Position numbers and translations under genes: made by a program. Below the pieces are notes generated by a model. The model had not been told where the DNA came from, did not search any database, and saw only the letters and a list, made by a program, of their open reading frames with translations. A stretch of DNA of 36,736 nt from Planctomycetota bacterium (lineage in GTDB: Bacteria > Planctomycetota > PLA2 > JAEUHO01), in contig JASJAY010000054.1 of assembly GCA_030066775.1 (NCBI GenBank), positions 1 through 36,736 of the forward strand. The letters are read 5' to 3'. Shown one piece after another: positions 23,939 through 33,008 of the stretch (position 1 is its first letter; each line of letters begins with the position of its first letter).

Positions 23939-24714
23939 ACGTGCCCGCCTACGCCGCCGACATCGAGCACGCGCTGCGCGCGACGCGGCCCGTCGTGGAG
24001 GCGGCCTTCGCCGCGCCGGCGTCCAGTCGACGCAAGGCGGACGGCAGCGTCGTGACGGACCTCGACCTTGCGCTCGAAGAGGTGCTGGCCAACACGCTCC
24101 TCGAGCTCGATTCCGGTTGGGGCATCGTCGGCGAGGAGAGCGGGGAGATCCGCGCCGGCACGCCGACCTGGCATCTCGATCCCGTCGACGGCACGTCGAA
24201 CTTCGCGCGGCGCAGCCCGCTGTTCGGCTGCCAGGTCGCGCTCCTGGACGGGACGACGCCGCTCTTCAGTGCGGTGTACGAGCCCTTGCGCGACGACTAC
24301 ACGTGGGCGGCCGCCGGCTGCGGCGCATGGCGCGAGGGGGAGCGCCTGCGCCTGCTCGATCCCGAGCCGGCGCGCGCCATGGTGTACGTCGACGTGAGCA
24401 AGACCGGCCCGTTCGTGGAGCGGCCGGCGATCCTGCCGGCGATGCGCCGGGCCTTCTTCAAGCTGCGCTTGCTCGGCTCGATTGCGCTGCATCTGCGGGA
24501 CGTGGCCGCCGGGGTGGCCGACGCGTACGTGTCGTCGCGCGGGTTCGTGACGGCGTATCACGACCTCGCGCCCGGTCTGCTGCTGTGCCGGGAAGCCGGC
24601 GCGGTCGACAGCGACGGCGCGGCGGGCGACCCCCTGGATACCCGGGAGACGCTCGTGGTGGGCACGCGCCGCGTCCACGACGCGATCTGCGCGATTCTGC
24701 GCGACGGGGCCTGA
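23935..24714 (+). CDS. Inositol monophosphatase-family protein
   Basis: This 259-aa protein has the Mg2+-dependent sugar-phosphatase motifs: VTDLDLALEE, GEESG, DPVDGTSNF (the metal-binding DPxDGT), and YHDLAPG in place of the common WDxAAG. The family removes phosphate from inositol phosphates, 3'-phosphoadenosine phosphates or fructose bisphosphate. Which substrate applies cannot be told; the altered final motif may affect specificity. Start ATG 23935 overlaps the kinase stop by 4 nt, which indicates coupled translation. Confidence 0.88.
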   Translation: MNVPAYAADIEHALRATRPVVEAAFAAPASSRRKADGSVVTDLDLALEEVLANTLLELDSGWGIVGEESGEIRAGTPTWHLDPVDGTSNFARRSPLFGCQVALLDGTTPLFSAVYEPLRDDYTWAAAGCGAWREGERLRLLDPEPARAMVYVDVSKTGPFVERPAILPAMRRAFFKLRLLGSIALHLRDVAAGVADAYVSSRGFVTAYHDLAPGLLLCREAGAVDSDGAAGDPLDTRETLVVGTRRVHDAICAILRDGA

Positions 24715-24793
24715 GCCCTCGCGCGCGAACCGTTTCTTCATCGTTTCGGGCCGGGGCTCCCTTCGAGGGCCGCGTCCGGATACGATCCGCGCC

Positions 24794-25147
24794 ATGAGTG
24801 ACGTGGTCGTGATCACATTCGACGGGGGCATCGAAGACTTCCCGGCGCTGATCCAGTCGGTCGACAACCAGATCGCCGACGGGACGCGCCGGATGGCGGT
24901 CGACCTGCATGCGCTGCCGTTCATCAACTCCGCGGCGCTCGGGTACCTGATCAAGGCCTACAAGTCGATGGAGGAGCAGGGCGGCGAGCTGGCCCTGTGC
25001 CGCCTGCAGCCGGCGATCACCCAGATCCTCGAGATGACCAACCTGGACTCCGTGTTCCCGGCCTTCCAGACGGTGGACGAAGCCGTCAGCTACCTCGGCG
25101 GCGATCCGACCGCCGAAGGCGGCATGCGCCGCGCCGACTGGCGCTAG
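24794..25147 (+). CDS. STAS-domain anti-anti-sigma-like protein
   Basis: This 117-aa protein is a single STAS domain of the SpoIIAA/RsbV type. The strand-loop-helix DLHALPFINSAALGYLIKAY carries a Ser (S46) at the position phosphorylated in such antagonists. They are switched by a partner serine kinase and by PP2C phosphatases to free a sigma factor or control another output. No kinase, phosphatase or sigma gene lies nearby, so the partner is unknown. An 80-nt gap separates it from the IMPase gene and 58 nt from the protease gene. No strong ribosome-binding site. Confidence 0.85.
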   Translation: MSDVVVITFDGGIEDFPALIQSVDNQIADGTRRMAVDLHALPFINSAALGYLIKAYKSMEEQGGELALCRLQPAITQILEMTNLDSVFPAFQTVDEAVSYLGGDPTAEGGMRRADWR

Positions 25148-25205
25148 CTCGCCCCCGCTGGAACCCGCCAACCGTCTCGGGCGTCGATCCGTAGAGATCA
25201 ACGCC

Positions 25206-26387
25206 ATGGACACTCTCGAATCCCAGACGCCCGCTCCCATAGTGCAGAGCGGCTACCGCAGGGGCCCCGACCGCTGGACCGTCGTGCTCTTCGCGATGCT
25301 GCTCGGCGTGCTGCTGGTGGTCGTGTTTCGACCCACCGGCCGCGCCCCCGGCCCGCTCCACGACATGGAGGCCACGCCGCGTCCCGTGACCGCTCGCGGT
25401 GAGCTCGCCGGTACGGAGCGATCCACGATCGAGCTCTTCGAGACCGTCGCGCCCTCCGTCGTCTACATCCAAGTGGTGCAGGAAGGCCGCACCCGCTCGC
25501 TCTCGCTCGATCCGGCGGACATCGTGCAGGGCACGGGCTCCGGCTTCATCTGGAACCGCGAAGGCTACGTCGTCACCAACCACCACGTCGTCGCCGGCGG
25601 CGAGAAGTGGAAGGTCATCCTCGCCGATCAGACGGAGTGGGATGCGCGCCTCGTCGGCGCCTACCGCGACGAAGACCTGGCCGTGCTGAAGATCGAGGCG
25701 CCCGCCGAGCGTCTGCCGCCGATCCAGATCGGAACGTCGGACGACCTGCGCGTCGGCCAGAGCGTCTTCGCCATTGGCAACCCGTTCGGTCTGGACCACA
25801 CGCTCACGACGGGCGTGATCAGCGGGCTCGACCGGCAACTGCGCACCGACGGCGACGTGGTCATCGACGGCGTGATCCAGACGGATGCGGCCATCAACCC
25901 GGGCAACAGCGGCGGGCCGCTGCTGGACAGCGCCGGCCGCCTCATCGGCGTCAACACCGCCATCGTCAACCCGCAGCGCTCCGCCGGTGGGATCGGATTC
26001 GCCGTGCCGGTGGACGTGGTCAACCGGCGCGTGCCGCGCCTCATCCGCGGCGAAGACGACTCCACCCGGCCCGGTCTGGGCGTGACGCTCGCCCCCGAGC
26101 GCATCGCGGCGCAGTGGGAGATCGAGGGCGTCCTGATCTGGGAGATCCTGCGCGGCAGCACCGCGGCCCGCGCCGGACTCCGGCCCACGCGACGGTCCTG
26201 GAACGGGGGCTACCTCCTCGGCGACGTGATCGTCGGGGTGGACGGGACCGCGATCAAGGGTCGCGAGGATCTCTTCGAGGCGCTCGGCGCGCGCAACGTG
26301 GGGGAGGCGATCACGCTCCGCGTGCAGCGCGGCGAGTCCGCGCTCGACGTGCAGGTCCGCCTGCAGGACATCTCCCGCTCGCGCTGA
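25206..26387 (+). CDS. HtrA/DegP-type serine protease
   Basis: This 393-aa protein has one N-terminal membrane anchor (about 24-41, WTVVLFAMLLGVLLVVVF) and a trypsin-like domain facing the periplasm. The catalytic triad is complete: H127 in VTNHHVV, D157 in RDEDLAVLKI and S235 in NPGNSGGPL. A single PDZ domain (about 285-385; GVLIWEILRGSTAARAGL and GDVIVGVDGTAI) completes a DegS-like layout. Such proteases act in envelope stress signalling or protein quality control. Start ATG 25206 has no obvious ribosome-binding site. The gene converges on aguA with 27 nt between. Confidence 0.92.
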   Translation: MDTLESQTPAPIVQSGYRRGPDRWTVVLFAMLLGVLLVVVFRPTGRAPGPLHDMEATPRPVTARGELAGTERSTIELFETVAPSVVYIQVVQEGRTRSLSLDPADIVQGTGSGFIWNREGYVVTNHHVVAGGEKWKVILADQTEWDARLVGAYRDEDLAVLKIEAPAERLPPIQIGTSDDLRVGQSVFAIGNPFGLDHTLTTGVISGLDRQLRTDGDVVIDGVIQTDAAINPGNSGGPLLDSAGRLIGVNTAIVNPQRSAGGIGFAVPVDVVNRRVPRLIRGEDDSTRPGLGVTLAPERIAAQWEIEGVLIWEILRGSTAARAGLRPTRRSWNGGYLLGDVIVGVDGTAIKGREDLFEALGARNVGEAITLRVQRGESALDVQVRLQDISRSR

Positions 26388-26403
26388 GCGCGCACTGAGG
26401 CAC

Positions 26404-26424
26404 GCCGGCGCTCGTCAGGCCGGC
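26404..26424. terminator. Small hairpin between convergent htrA-like and aguA genes
   Basis: GCCGGC at 26404-26409 can pair with GCCGGC at 26419-26424 around a 9-nt loop that contains the aguA stop codon. There is no T-tract, so a terminator role is only suggested by its place at a convergent junction. Confidence 0.3.
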
Positions 26425-27479
26425 AGCTGCTGCGACAGGCAGTGCAGCGTTCCCATGCCCTCGACGAGGTGCTCGCAACGGATGCCCACGACCTTGCGCT
26501 TCGGGAACAGCCGTCGGAGCACCGCCAGGGCGCGGCGGTCGTTGGGATCGCCGAACGTCGGCACGCACACGACGCGGTTCGCGATGTAGAAGTTGAGATA
26601 CGAAGCCGGCAGCCGATGGCCCCGGCGCGACTCGATCGCGGCCGGCATCGGCAGCGGGACGACGGTGAGCGGGGTGCCGTCCTGGTCCGCCATCGCGCGC
26701 AGGCGCCGGAGGTTGTCGCGCAACGCCCCGTAGTTGGCGTCACGTCGGTTCTCTTCGACCGCGGCGACGACCGTCGTCGGGTCGACGAACCGCGCGATGT
26801 CGTCGATGTGGCCGTCGGTGTCGTCGCCCTCGATGCCGTCGCCGAGCCAGAGGATGTGCCGCACGCCGAGGAGCTCGCGCAGGTGCAGCTCGACCTCCTC
26901 GCGGGTGAGGCTCGGGTTGCGGTTCGGGTTGAGCAGACACTGCTCGGTGGTGAGGAGCGTGCCGCGGCCGTTGACGTCGATCGAGCCGCCCTCGAGGACG
27001 AGGCGCGTCGACTCGGTGGGCAGGCCGTGTATGCGTTTGAGCCGCTTGGGGACGTCGGTGTCCTTCTCGAGCGAGCGGTACTTGCGGCCCCAGGCGTTGA
27101 ACCGGAAGTCCAGCGCGATGCGCTCGCGCCGCGCGCCCTTCCCGCGCGCGACCACGAGCGGGCCGTAGTCGCGGATCCACGCGTCCTGGGTCTGGATCCG
27201 GTGCAGCACCACGCGCCGCGCCCCGTTGGCGTTGAGGCACCACGCGGCGCGCTCGGCGCAGTCCTTGTCGGCGACCAGGAGGTGCACCGTCTCCCCGCGC
27301 GCGACCACGGTGGCGAACTCGCAGATGGCCTCCTCGGCCTTCTCGAGCACGCCCGGCCACGTGTCCGGATCGCGCGGCCAGACGAGCCAGGTGGCCTCGT
27401 GCCGCTCCCACTCCGCGGGCATGCGGAAGCCGCGCGCGCGCGGGCTCGGGTTGCGGAAGAGGCGTGCCTTGGCGGCCAT
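26415..27479 (-). CDS. aguA: Agmatine deiminase
   Basis: This 354-aa enzyme of the guanidino-modifying (PAD-like) superfamily converts agmatine to N-carbamoylputrescine and ammonia in the cytosol. Family motifs are present in order: MPAEWERHEATWLVWP, DAWIRDYGP, LEGGSIDVNGRGTLLTT, EGDDTDGHIDDIARF, and the nucleophile C347 in GMGTLHCLSQQLPA. Start ATG 27479 fits the family length; the frame continues to 27563 inside aguB. It lies 4 nt after aguB, so both are in one transcript and catalyse successive steps to putrescine. Confidence 0.93.
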   Translation of the reverse strand: MAAKARLFRNPSPRARGFRMPAEWERHEATWLVWPRDPDTWPGVLEKAEEAICEFATVVARGETVHLLVADKDCAERAAWCLNANGARRVVLHRIQTQDAWIRDYGPLVVARGKGARRERIALDFRFNAWGRKYRSLEKDTDVPKRLKRIHGLPTESTRLVLEGGSIDVNGRGTLLTTEQCLLNPNRNPSLTREEVELHLRELLGVRHILWLGDGIEGDDTDGHIDDIARFVDPTTVVAAVEENRRDANYGALRDNLRRLRAMADQDGTPLTVVPLPMPAAIESRRGHRLPASYLNFYIANRVVCVPTFGDPNDRRALAVLRRLFPKRKVVGIRCEHLVEGMGTLHCLSQQLPA

Positions 27480-27483
27480 CAGC

Positions 27484-28350
<867 letters not shown>

Positions 28351-28375
28351 GGGCGGGGGCGCGGGGTCGAAAGCG

Positions 28376-28912
28376 TCAGGAGAGGATCGGGGGCAGCACG
28401 TCGGCGAGCACGCTCGGATCGACGATGCGGATCACGAGGATGATCACCAGCGCGCCGGTGGCAAGGATCAACACGGCGTCCACGGCAAAGAGGATCTGGA
28501 CCAGGAACCAGAGCAGCCAGATCACGAGCTCCACAGGGAAGAGCAGGACGCGCACGGCGGTGGGTTTCGCGCGGATGCGCGCCATCACCCCGCGCAGCGC
28601 GCCCGAGGAGGCGTGGAAGGCGGGCAGCGCGATGCGCGCGAGGGCCACCAGCACGACGAGGCAGATGCCCGCCTTCGCCGCGCGGCCGCCGGCGCCGTCG
28701 CCGAAGAGGCCGATCAGCTTCTGCTGCGTCTCGGGCGTCTGCAGGAGGTACCAGACCACCCCGGCCGCGGGCACCGCGCTGACGAGCAGGAAGACGATCA
28801 GCCCGCCCTTGCCCCGCTTGCGCTCGCCGCGGCGTCCGCGCGCGGTGCGCGGACCGCGTCCGCTGCTGCGCGGCGACGGGGCGGGAGCCGGGGAGGCCTC
28901 GGGCTCGGTCAT
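28376..28912 (-). CDS. Small four-helix membrane protein
   Basis: This 178-aa protein has a Pro/Ser start and a strongly basic stretch (about 14-36, GRGPRTARGRRGERKRGKGG). Hydrophobic segments follow at about 37-57, 82-101, 121-141 and 145-164. The family is not recognised. The basic region should remain in the cytosol. It begins 4 nt after the DUF1573-like gene ends and lies 25 nt before aguB, so it belongs to the same transcription unit. No catalytic motif was seen. Confidence 0.75.
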   Translation of the reverse strand: MTEPEASPAPAPSPRSSGRGPRTARGRRGERKRGKGGLIVFLLVSAVPAAGVVWYLLQTPETQQKLIGLFGDGAGGRAAKAGICLVVLVALARIALPAFHASSGALRGVMARIRAKPTAVRVLLFPVELVIWLLWFLVQILFAVDAVLILATGALVIILVIRIVDPSVLADVLPPILS

Positions 28913-28916
28913 GGGC

Positions 28917-30032
28917 CTAACCCCGGCGGGCCCGGACGCGACCGCGCACGCGGACGAGGATCACCTCCTCGCCCGGCACGCCCGTGTGCAGCTCGATCAC
29001 CTCGTCGTCGAGGCGGCCTTCGGCGGCGTCGGCCGGCACCGTGGCCTCGAGCACCCACAGGCGCTTCTCCTTGTGCAGCGGATCGGGGCCGACCTGCACC
29101 TCGAGCTTGCCGCCGCGCGCGGTGGCGCGCACGTCGGCGAACTCCGTCGTGGCGTCGTTCGGCCTGAACTTGAGGCGCGCCGTGCGGCGGGTGCCCTTCT
29201 CGACGACCCCGAAGTGCATCACCCGCGACTGGATCCACACGCGGCCCACCACGTTCGCCGACAGCGGCAGCTCCATGCGCGCGAACTCGGGATGGTTGGT
29301 GCGCACGAGCAGGTGCGCGGAGTACATGCCGAGCGGCGGCGCCTTCTTGAAGCGCACGTCCACGACGTAGCCGCGCCAGCGGTCGTCCTCCGCTTCCGGC
29401 ACGTACGGCGTGACCTTGGCCTCGAGGGCCTCTTCGTGTCCGGGGATCTCGATCTTGGTGACCTCGAACGGCTTGCCCTTGCCGTCGAACCACTTCACGC
29501 CGAACTGCGCCGTCGGCAGCGAGCCGAAGACCACGTCGCCGAAGCGGACCGCGCCGGGATCGAGGATCAGGCCGCTGACGATCGAGATCCCGAGGCGGAT
29601 CGTGATCTCGCCGCGCGAGCGCTCCTTGGTGACGAGGCGGACGCGCTTCTGGAGCTTGCCGCTGAGCACGCCCGTCTGGAACGAGACCGTGAGCGTGCCG
29701 CTCTCGCCGGGCCCGAGCTCGTCATGGGACAGCTCGACGCGATTGCACCCGCAGTCCGCCTGCGCCCGGATGCCCGCCACGGCCTTCTCGCCCGCGTTCG
29801 TGTACGTGATCGTCGTCTCGAGCTCTTTGTTCTGCCCGACGACGCCGAAGTCGTGCTCGAGGCGGTCCACGGCGAGATCGAGGTGGTGGCCCCGGACCCG
29901 GCCCGGGCGCTTCGCCTCGTCCGCGGGCTTCTCGCCGGACGGCGCCGGCGCCGCGGGATCCTCCTCGGCGCCCACGGGGGCGGCCCCTGCGAGCAGCATC
30001 AGCAGGAGCAGGGCCGGGACCGCGAGACGCAT
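28917..30032 (-). CDS. Exported DUF1573-like protein, paralogue 1
   Basis: This 371-aa protein has a signal peptide (LAVPALLLLMLLAGAAPVGA) followed by a DUF1573-type Ig-like domain: LEHDFGVVGQNKELETTITY, the Cys-Gly-Cys in QADCGCNRVEL, and LGPGESGTLTVSF. Further beta-sandwich repeats fill the rest (YSAHLLVRTNHPEFARMELP, SANVVGRVWI). DUF1573 proteins are exported beta-sandwich proteins with no defined reaction. It is head-to-head with a clear paralogue at 30127 and first in a row with the membrane protein, aguB and aguA. Confidence 0.82.
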   Translation of the reverse strand: MRLAVPALLLLMLLAGAAPVGAEEDPAAPAPSGEKPADEAKRPGRVRGHHLDLAVDRLEHDFGVVGQNKELETTITYTNAGEKAVAGIRAQADCGCNRVELSHDELGPGESGTLTVSFQTGVLSGKLQKRVRLVTKERSRGEITIRLGISIVSGLILDPGAVRFGDVVFGSLPTAQFGVKWFDGKGKPFEVTKIEIPGHEEALEAKVTPYVPEAEDDRWRGYVVDVRFKKAPPLGMYSAHLLVRTNHPEFARMELPLSANVVGRVWIQSRVMHFGVVEKGTRRTARLKFRPNDATTEFADVRATARGGKLEVQVGPDPLHKEKRLWVLEATVPADAAEGRLDDEVIELHTGVPGEEVILVRVRGRVRARRG

Positions 30033-30126
30033 GGCGAGATGGTACGTCGGATGGGGCCGTGCGTGACACGCCCGATCCCGACACCTGGGTGATCGCGGTT
30101 GCCGCCGGGGGCGATAGGATCACGCC

Positions 30127-31182
30127 ATGCGCGGCGCGCGAATCGCCATCCTCCAGCTCCTCCTCGTGCTCGGCCTGCCGCTGCTCGGTGGCGCCCCGGC
30201 GTCTGCCGAGGATCCGGCCCCCGCGGGCCAGGGCGACCTCGCCTGGGACCGTGTGGAGTACGACTTCGGCAGCGTCGGCCAGAACCAGGAGCTCGAGGCG
30301 GTCTTCACCTACACCAACCGGGGCGAAACCACCGTCTCCGACATCCGCGCCCAGCCCGACTGCGGCTGCTACGGCCTCATGCTCTCGGACACCATCCTGG
30401 GACCCGGCGAGTCGGGGACCCTGAAGGTGCGCTTCCGGACGCTGACGTTCATCGGCAAGGTCCTGAAGCACGCCCGCGTGCAGTACGAGGACAAGGCGCC
30501 GCGCCGCGTGAAGCTGGGCTTGCAGATGACCGTGGACGCCGGCGTCTTGTTGGAGCCCAGCCGCGTCTACTTCGGCGAGGTCGTGGTCGGCACCAAGCCG
30601 CGCGGCGAGATCCACCTGCAGCACCGCGACGGGCGCGGCAAACCGTTCCGCATCACCAAGGTGCACCTGCCGGACGAGGACTTCGAGCCGATCACGCCCG
30701 CGCCGTACACGGATCCGCGCGATCCCAAGTGGAAGGGCTGGACCTTGACGTTCCAGTTCGCGCGCGTGCCGCCCCAGGGCGTGTACTCGAAGCACGCGGT
30801 CGTCGAGACGGACCATCCCGACTTCCCCCGCGTGCGTGTCTCGCTCACCGCCAACGTGGTCGGCAAGGTCTGGATCCAGAAGCCGCGGCTCTTCTTCGGC
30901 CTGATCGCGCGCGGCGAGACGCGCACCCTGAAGACGCTCGTGCGGCCGGCGCTCGGGTCCGGCGTGCGGCTCGGCAAGGTCAGCGCGCGTTCGCGCAAGG
31001 GCGTCTTGAAGACGGAGCTCGTGCCGGTGCCGGGTCGGCCAGAGCACTACACCCTCGCGATCACGCTGCCCGGCAACGCCAAGGCCGGCCTGCTGGACGA
31101 CGTCATCGAGTTGCGCACCCAGGTCGATGGCGAGGCCGTCACGACCGTCGACGTGCGCGGCCGCGTCTTCGAGCGCCGCTAG
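30127..31182 (+). CDS. Exported DUF1573-like protein, paralogue 2
   Basis: This 351-aa protein is a full-length paralogue of the divergent neighbour: signal peptide (AILQLLLVLGLPLLGGAPASA), VEYDFGSVGQNQELEAVFTY, Cys-Gly-Cys in QPDCGCYGLML, LGPGESGTLKVRF, then the same later blocks (YSKHAVVETDHPDFPRVRVS, TANVVGKVWIQ, LLDDVIELRT). The 94-nt space between the two starts must hold both promoters. It is probably periplasmic or surface-exposed. No enzymatic motif was found. Confidence 0.82.
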   Translation: MRGARIAILQLLLVLGLPLLGGAPASAEDPAPAGQGDLAWDRVEYDFGSVGQNQELEAVFTYTNRGETTVSDIRAQPDCGCYGLMLSDTILGPGESGTLKVRFRTLTFIGKVLKHARVQYEDKAPRRVKLGLQMTVDAGVLLEPSRVYFGEVVVGTKPRGEIHLQHRDGRGKPFRITKVHLPDEDFEPITPAPYTDPRDPKWKGWTLTFQFARVPPQGVYSKHAVVETDHPDFPRVRVSLTANVVGKVWIQKPRLFFGLIARGETRTLKTLVRPALGSGVRLGKVSARSRKGVLKTELVPVPGRPEHYTLAITLPGNAKAGLLDDVIELRTQVDGEAVTTVDVRGRVFERR

Positions 31183-31271
31183 TCCCCGCCGCCGCCCCCG
31201 CGAGGCGGGAATCCGCGGACCGGCGCCGGCGTCCATGACGTATGCACGCCCTTCCCGTAGGCTCTCGACCC

Positions 31272-32234
31272 ATGCGCGTCCTCGTCACCGGCGGCGCCGG
31301 GTTCATCGGCGGCCATCTCATCCGGCACCTCCTGGATGCCGGCCACGAGGTCCTGGCGCTCGACGACCTCTCCACCGGGCACCGCGAGGCGGTGCCCTCC
31401 GGCGCGCTGCTCGTGGAGGGCGACGTCCGCGACCGCGCCCGCGTGGCGCACTTGGTAGGGGAGGTCGAGGTCGTCTTCCATCTCGCGGCGGCCGTCGGGC
31501 CGGCGCTCGTCGCGCGCGACCCCGCCGGCACGTGGTCGCGCAACGTGCGGGGGACCGCCGCCGTGCTCGACGCATGCCTCGAGCGCGGCGCGCGCGTTCT
31601 GGTCCTGTCCTCGAGCGAGGTGTACGGCGACGAGCGGCGCCGCGCCGTGCCCGCCGGCCAGCCGATGCGCGAAGACGAGCTGGTGGCGATCGACCCCGGC
31701 GCCCGCCGCGACGTCTATGCGCTGTCGAAGCTCGCCGCCGAGTCCTACGCGCTCGCGCTGTATCGCAGCGCGCTCCTGCCCGTCACCGTGGTGCGCCCGT
31801 TCAACGTCATCGGGCCGGGGCAGTCCGCGCGCTACGGCATGGTCGTCGCGCGCTTCGCCGAGGCCGCCGTCGCAGGCCGTCCGCTGCCCGTCTACGGCGA
31901 CGGCAGCCAGGAGCGCTGCTTCCTGCACGTGGATGACGCCGTCACCGCGTTGCTCGCGCTGGCGGCGTCGCCGGCCGCGGAAGGTCGCATCGTGAACGTC
32001 GGCGGTTCGGAGAGCATCGCGATCCGCGATCTCGCTGCACGCATGCTCGCCCTCGCGGGCAGCCGCGCCGGCATCGAGCATGTGCCGTTCGAGCGCGTCT
32101 ACGGCGAGGGCTTCGCGGATCACCGGTCGCGCACGCCGGACACGTCGCTCTTGCGCGAGCTCACGAGCTGGACGCCGAAGCGCACGCTCGATGATGCGCT
32201 CTACGACGCGCTCGTCGTGGCGCGTCACGCCTGA
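31272..32234 (+). CDS. NAD-dependent nucleotide-sugar epimerase/dehydratase
   Basis: This 320-aa protein is an extended short-chain dehydrogenase. It has the NAD-binding GGAGFIGGHL at the N-terminus, VLALDDLSTGH, FHLAAAVGP, LSSSEVYGD, the catalytic YALSK (Tyr and Lys), and the substrate-side RPFNVIGPGQ. These match UDP-glucose 4-epimerase-like and dTDP-glucose dehydratase-like enzymes that make activated sugars in the cytosol. ATG 31272 is chosen because the Rossmann motif must start within a few residues; ATG 31242 is upstream in frame. It may feed the glycosyltransferases of this genome. Its end is 6 nt from the convergent GAF-protein gene. Confidence 0.9.
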   Translation: MRVLVTGGAGFIGGHLIRHLLDAGHEVLALDDLSTGHREAVPSGALLVEGDVRDRARVAHLVGEVEVVFHLAAAVGPALVARDPAGTWSRNVRGTAAVLDACLERGARVLVLSSSEVYGDERRRAVPAGQPMREDELVAIDPGARRDVYALSKLAAESYALALYRSALLPVTVVRPFNVIGPGQSARYGMVVARFAEAAVAGRPLPVYGDGSQERCFLHVDDAVTALLALAASPAAEGRIVNVGGSESIAIRDLAARMLALAGSRAGIEHVPFERVYGEGFADHRSRTPDTSLLRELTSWTPKRTLDDALYDALVVARHA

Positions 32235-32240
32235 GCGCGG

Positions 32241-32708
32241 CTAGAGGGGCTGGACGTCGATGAGGCCGCCGAAGCCGTCGGCGATCGCGCGCACCACGCA
32301 GAGGTCGTCGTCGTCGAAGGCGCCGACCGCGTTCGCGTCCAGGTCGATCTGTCCGACGACCATCCCGCGCGACTGGATCAAGACGACCATCTCGCTGCGC
32401 ACGTCGGCCGCGCACGCGAGGTAGTTCTCGACCTCACGCACGTCGTCGACCAGCTGGTCTTCTCCCGTCGCGATCGCTGTGCCGCACACGCCGGTGCCGA
32501 CGGGGATGCGCGTGTGCTCGGTCTCCGGCCCACGGAAGGGGCCGAGCACGAGCTCTTGGCCGCGCAGCCAATAGATGCCGATCCACGAGGCCTGCGGGAG
32601 CTCCTCCGTCAGAGCCTCCACGAGGGTCGTCCCGAGCACGTCGGGTTCCTGCGTCTCCATGGCCTTGGCCTGGAGCGTGCTGAGCACGGATGACGCGTCA
32701 CAGCTCAT
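32241..32708 (-). CDS. msrC: Free methionine-(R)-sulfoxide reductase-like GAF protein
   Basis: This 155-aa single GAF domain has the motifs of free methionine-R-sulfoxide reductase: SWIGIYWLRGQELVLGPF, RIPVGTGVCGTAIATGEDQL, and VENYLACAADVRSEMVV. C75 and C99 are spaced 24 residues apart, like C94 and C118 of the E. coli enzyme. The position of E. coli C84 is His65 here, so the disulfide relay would use only two cysteines. The enzyme repairs oxidised free methionine in the cytosol with thioredoxin. A generic ligand-sensing GAF protein is a less likely alternative. It lies downstream of the histone-like gene on the same strand. Confidence 0.78.
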   Translation of the reverse strand: MSCDASSVLSTLQAKAMETQEPDVLGTTLVEALTEELPQASWIGIYWLRGQELVLGPFRGPETEHTRIPVGTGVCGTAIATGEDQLVDDVREVENYLACAADVRSEMVVLIQSRGMVVGQIDLDANAVGAFDDDDLCVVRAIADGFGGLIDVQPL

Positions 32709-32738
32709 ACAACGATGGTATCCGAAGCAATTGAAACA

Positions 32739-32761
32739 GGCGCCGTGCGGTGCACGGCGCC
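32739..32761 (-). terminator. Hairpin terminator after the histone-like gene
   Basis: GGCGCCGTGC at 32739-32748 and GCACGGCGCC at 32752-32761 form a perfect 10-bp stem with a 3-nt loop. Read on the minus strand it comes 28 nt after the histone-like stop and is followed by TGTTTCAATTGC, a weak T-rich stretch. It would end the histone transcript before the GAF-protein start at 32708. Confidence 0.6.
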
Positions 32762-32789
32762 CGTTCGAAGCAAGTCCAGTGGACCGGGC

Positions 32790-33008
32790 TTACAGGTCCT
32801 GCGGACGGACCGTACCGCGGTTGTTGGCGCCGCAGCGCTCCACGGCCTTCGCGATGAGGTCGTGCACGCAGGCGTTGACGGCGTCGACGAGGTCGCCCGA
32901 GCAACGGTAGCCGGAAGCCTTGACCGCCTCCTTGACCTTGGAACCGACGACGAGGTTGGCGGCGGGCGCCTTCCGGCTGCGCGCCTTCTTCTTCTTCCGG
33001 GCTGCCAT
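32790..33008 (-). CDS. Bacterial histone-fold protein with basic N-terminal tail
   Basis: This 72-aa protein starts at ATG 33008 with an AGGAG ribosome-binding site 6 nt upstream (33015-33019 on the plus strand). Residues 1-17 form a Lys/Arg/Ala-rich tail (MAARKKKKARSRKAPAA). The rest fits a minimal histone fold: alpha-1 about 23-32 (SKVKEAVKAS), loop 1, a long alpha-2 about 39-60 (DLVDAVNACVHDLIAKAVER), and loop 2 with RGTVRPQDL, comparable to RKTVKAEDI of archaeal histones. It stops where alpha-3 would begin. Short bacterial histones of this kind, such as Bdellovibrio Bd0055, bind DNA. It is likely a nucleoid protein. An A/T-rich stretch upstream and a terminator downstream indicate its own transcript. 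Family call by motif, not by search. Confidence 0.7.
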   Translation of the reverse strand: MAARKKKKARSRKAPAANLVVGSKVKEAVKASGYRCSGDLVDAVNACVHDLIAKAVERCGANNRGTVRPQDL

